In this document: positions 32,501 to 33,368 of the stretch, piece after piece
How the letters are laid out: each line of letters starts with the position of its first letter
How positions within the stretch are numbered: the first letter of the stretch is position 1
DNA from: Pirellulaceae bacterium
GTDB taxonomy: Bacteria > Planctomycetota > Planctomycetia > Pirellulales > Pirellulaceae
Reading direction: 5' to 3'
NCBI GenBank assembly: GCA_016784735.1
Contig: JADHUC010000103.1
Span: forward strand, 1 to 33,368
Length of the DNA: 33,368 bases
The notes under the pieces: generated by a model
Databases searched by the model: none
What the model was told of the DNA's origin: nothing
What the model saw: only the letters and a program-made list of their open reading frames with translations
Position numbers and translations under genes: made by a program

Positions 32501-33368
32501 CCGTCGGCCGTTGGTCTTTGGTTGATACCGCGATCCGCCGTTGCAAGTCGCGCCGGAGGAATCTACTTCGTTCTTGAACCAGAGTTCCGACGCGCTGGAT
32601 CGGGTGTGATCGACCAATCCCATCGTGAACAGTGGTCGTTCGGCTGGACCGGAAACCAATACGGCCGGACGCTGGCTGCCTCCGGCCAAATAGGGCAGCG
32701 TCACCAGCCGGGGCTTGTCCAGTCCGACGGCGCGGCCGAAACGAACTTCCTCCGCAACGCCGCCCGCGCACGTAACGTCGATCACCAGCGACTTCTGCCA
32801 TAGGCGAAGCGTATACGTTACCTCGGCCTCCTGGTCATCCCAGCGACACTGCCATCGCGTCATCAACGCATCGTCCTGCCGTTCGCAGGCGAGCAAGTTT
32901 GCCTTTGTTGGCAGCACGGGCATATCGCCCTTGCCACGGTGGAAATACACACCGCCATCGGCCATCGGTCGAAAACGAACGGCTCGACCCTCGCGTTCCC
33001 ATTCGGCAGTTACGTCACCAAGCGTGCCCGATGCCGGCCGATATTTGTAGACCAACCGCCCATCGTCGCCTGCATAGACGAACGCGTAAGTCTCGCCCTC
33101 TTGCTTCAGCGATACCTCGAAATCGCCGGTCAGATTGTCTGGCAAGATCGTTTCGGGGCGGTTGGGAAACGGAAGGCGTCCCGGACCGATGTTCGTGCCG
33201 ACGCTTTGACCGGGAAACGGTTCGACGCCACGCTGCGGACGGGGTTCGAAGCTCAACGGCGGTAGCGGCTCGCGATAGAAGCATAGATTGTCGAAATACA
33301 GGCAGCGGTCTTCGCGATTGCGTCCGCCCGTGATTTCCAGCCCTTCCCAGGTGGCCCCTTCGCCCAGT
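29513..33368 (-). CDS. very large putative TIM-barrel glycoside hydrolase (5' end outside window)
   Basis: The frame is open from the right edge to TAG at 29513-29515, giving 1284 visible residues. The TTG at 33256 is internal, because coding sequence continues upstream of it (for example CLYFDNLCFYREPLPPL). The order seen is: an N-terminal beta region; a beta-sandwich around residues 100-320; a barrel around 340-680 (MTKIALTDHETGWRDGG, LGFRYGIYNNYTDFAP, DTAYCDVHTAVRPW, GPVYSEGNNHWYYCGLTDG); then several beta domains. Asp in DTAYCD and Glu in YSEGNN are candidate catalytic residues. The pattern recalls GH101/GH129- or GH36-type barrels, but I cannot assign a family. Its upstream partner and signal peptide are outside the window. 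Confidence 0.7.
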   Translation of the reverse strand, partial: LGEGATWEGLEITGGRNREDRCLYFDNLCFYREPLPPLSFEPRPQRGVEPFPGQSVGTNIGPGRLPFPNRPETILPDNLTGDFEVSLKQEGETYAFVYAGDDGRLVYKYRPASGTLGDVTAEWEREGRAVRFRPMADGGVYFHRGKGDMPVLPTKANLLACERQDDALMTRWQCRWDDQEAEVTYTLRLWQKSLVIDVTCAGGVAEEVRFGRAVGLDKPRLVTLPYLAGGSQRPAVLVSGPAERPLFTMGLVDHTRSSASELWFKNEVDSSGATCNGGSRYQPKTNGRRNDCFERLFLTVSPRFEEVFPNIPNPESPWMHVTGDRVWRAHGASDRERDYAQWKRIARYGMTKIALTDHETGWRDGGESFTFRTRAAPGKGGDESQAEYARKIRALGFRYGIYNNYTDFAPVNEHWHEDMVTRQSDGEWRTAWPRCYNPKPARAVEYESRLAPIIQNKFQLDTAYCDVHTAVRPWQYCDFDARVPGAGTFAATFYAYGEIMLHQKKTWNGPVYSEGNNHWYYCGLTDGNYGQDQLARLNENPWLVDFDLRKMHPLCCNFGMGNPGMFFGRGEQMGRTPEQQQARLDQFLAGTLAFGHTGFLVRQGGIENTLRSYFGLQQIHARYAQAAVADIRYADADGNSLDSTAAVATGAYRRSQIVTRYDNGLEVTVNGHPEQTWTTDDAKLPPYGWYAHDTRAGDFLAFSALVDGHRADYVDSPAYLYTDPRGRFVRFEKAACDGPLVVHRLENGVVEVIPVAPCSRFGVDLNGRIGTAAALDEEGNETGPAATKYSRGLVYIEPVPGAFSYRITPGKAEKRALHCDRTEVVPGETVTIAGRQEHAFQAPDDAVVGEQFWCEFEDAWIDFLVRPLVDANLELRDGFRLAMLPYVSSTADAEVCFDGHRKTIHLTPGKTVTAEFPFVMPTHELVRKVPLDIQIGPLRMHRDWWLKCEESIRSLEQLTVETRSGQSFRDGRESALDGNSGAQLYWTEMTCGDKSKPGAFMHPPYRGGVGYTFGTFGPFSLPTDIPTVFRCDIGKRDGSDPGDGILFRAAVVDRDGKQTTVAEKQWIEHAWTPFEADLGRWTGQQVSIRLISDVGPEDNSSGDWACWATMRIESASAVLNATVHDRAVQLCHQHGPFPPGEFTVEQLRKAKRAVLHYQGIGLESSGRYISHGVFNGIAIGPLASAGGSEREGIWGDATVSLSPEAIAKLARENAFVVDNRGQDWFKIGRVWIELDMPDGRKVSSQVNTTVFTQPPEWPHAAGTRVPFSEAIEVPLRFRSQSPIE

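Noticed and set aside
31712..32803. 363-codon plus-strand frame inside the large hydrolase region
   Set aside because: The minus-strand frame is continuous for over 3.8 kb with coherent barrel motifs, so the plus-strand frame is a shadow.
33254..33256. TTG as the start of the large hydrolase
   Set aside because: Coding sequence with sensible protein content continues upstream to the window edge, so the true start is outside.

Overview
The window looks like a piece of a Planctomycetota genome, probably Pirellulales-like. This is inferred from the sequence alone. The clues are: GC-rich coding; many secreted sugar-active enzymes with Sec or twin-arginine (Tat) leaders; a PknB-type kinase with DMG in place of DFG and an outer PEGA domain; an HTH_34 regulator beside a DUF4173 membrane protein; a VWA lipoprotein; and a ThuA protein. 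No rRNA, tRNA, CRISPR array or phage structural gene was seen.

Layout. Positions 1-2957 (minus) hold a LamG/beta-propeller protein followed by a YetA/PcRGLX-like protein cut by the left edge. Positions 3192-8613 (plus) hold a Tat-exported amidohydrolase, a second amidohydrolase-fold protein lacking the metal ligands, a neutral-ceramidase-like protein, an 82-bp inverted repeat, and a two-domain alpha/beta hydrolase whose second domain seems dead. Positions 8651-9858 (minus) hold two small membrane proteins. Positions 10044-14660 (minus) hold a GH106 alpha-L-rhamnosidase followed by a WbsX/GH99-like protein. Positions 14806-16485 encode the kinase. Positions 16797-19504 are a three-gene operon (six-TM protein, HTH_34 regulator, DUF4173 protein) behind a clear promoter with a 19-bp palindrome over its start site. 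Positions 19627-20244 (minus) hold a toxin-antitoxin pair with its own promoter and operator-like repeat. Positions 20396-23827 (minus) hold a broken 3' end of a sugar isomerase gene, an Rpn-type nuclease, the intact isomerase paralogue and a zinc metallopeptidase. Positions 24051-27611 (plus) hold a clan GH-A hydrolase and ThuA. Positions 27769-33368 (minus) hold a very large putative glycoside hydrolase cut by the right edge, followed by a VWA lipoprotein.

Taken together, most of the window encodes periplasmic or exported polysaccharide processing. The YetA/PL26-like protein and GH106 point to rhamnose-containing glycans, though the substrate is an inference. The middle (about 14.8-21.8 kb) is different: signalling and regulation, then a toxin-antitoxin/Rpn accessory patch that appears to have interrupted a duplicated isomerase gene. 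The points most worth following are the self-regulated HTH_34/DUF4173 operon, the paired active/inactive enzymes, the seven-bladed propeller set inside a LamG fold, and the isomerase relic beside the Rpn gene.
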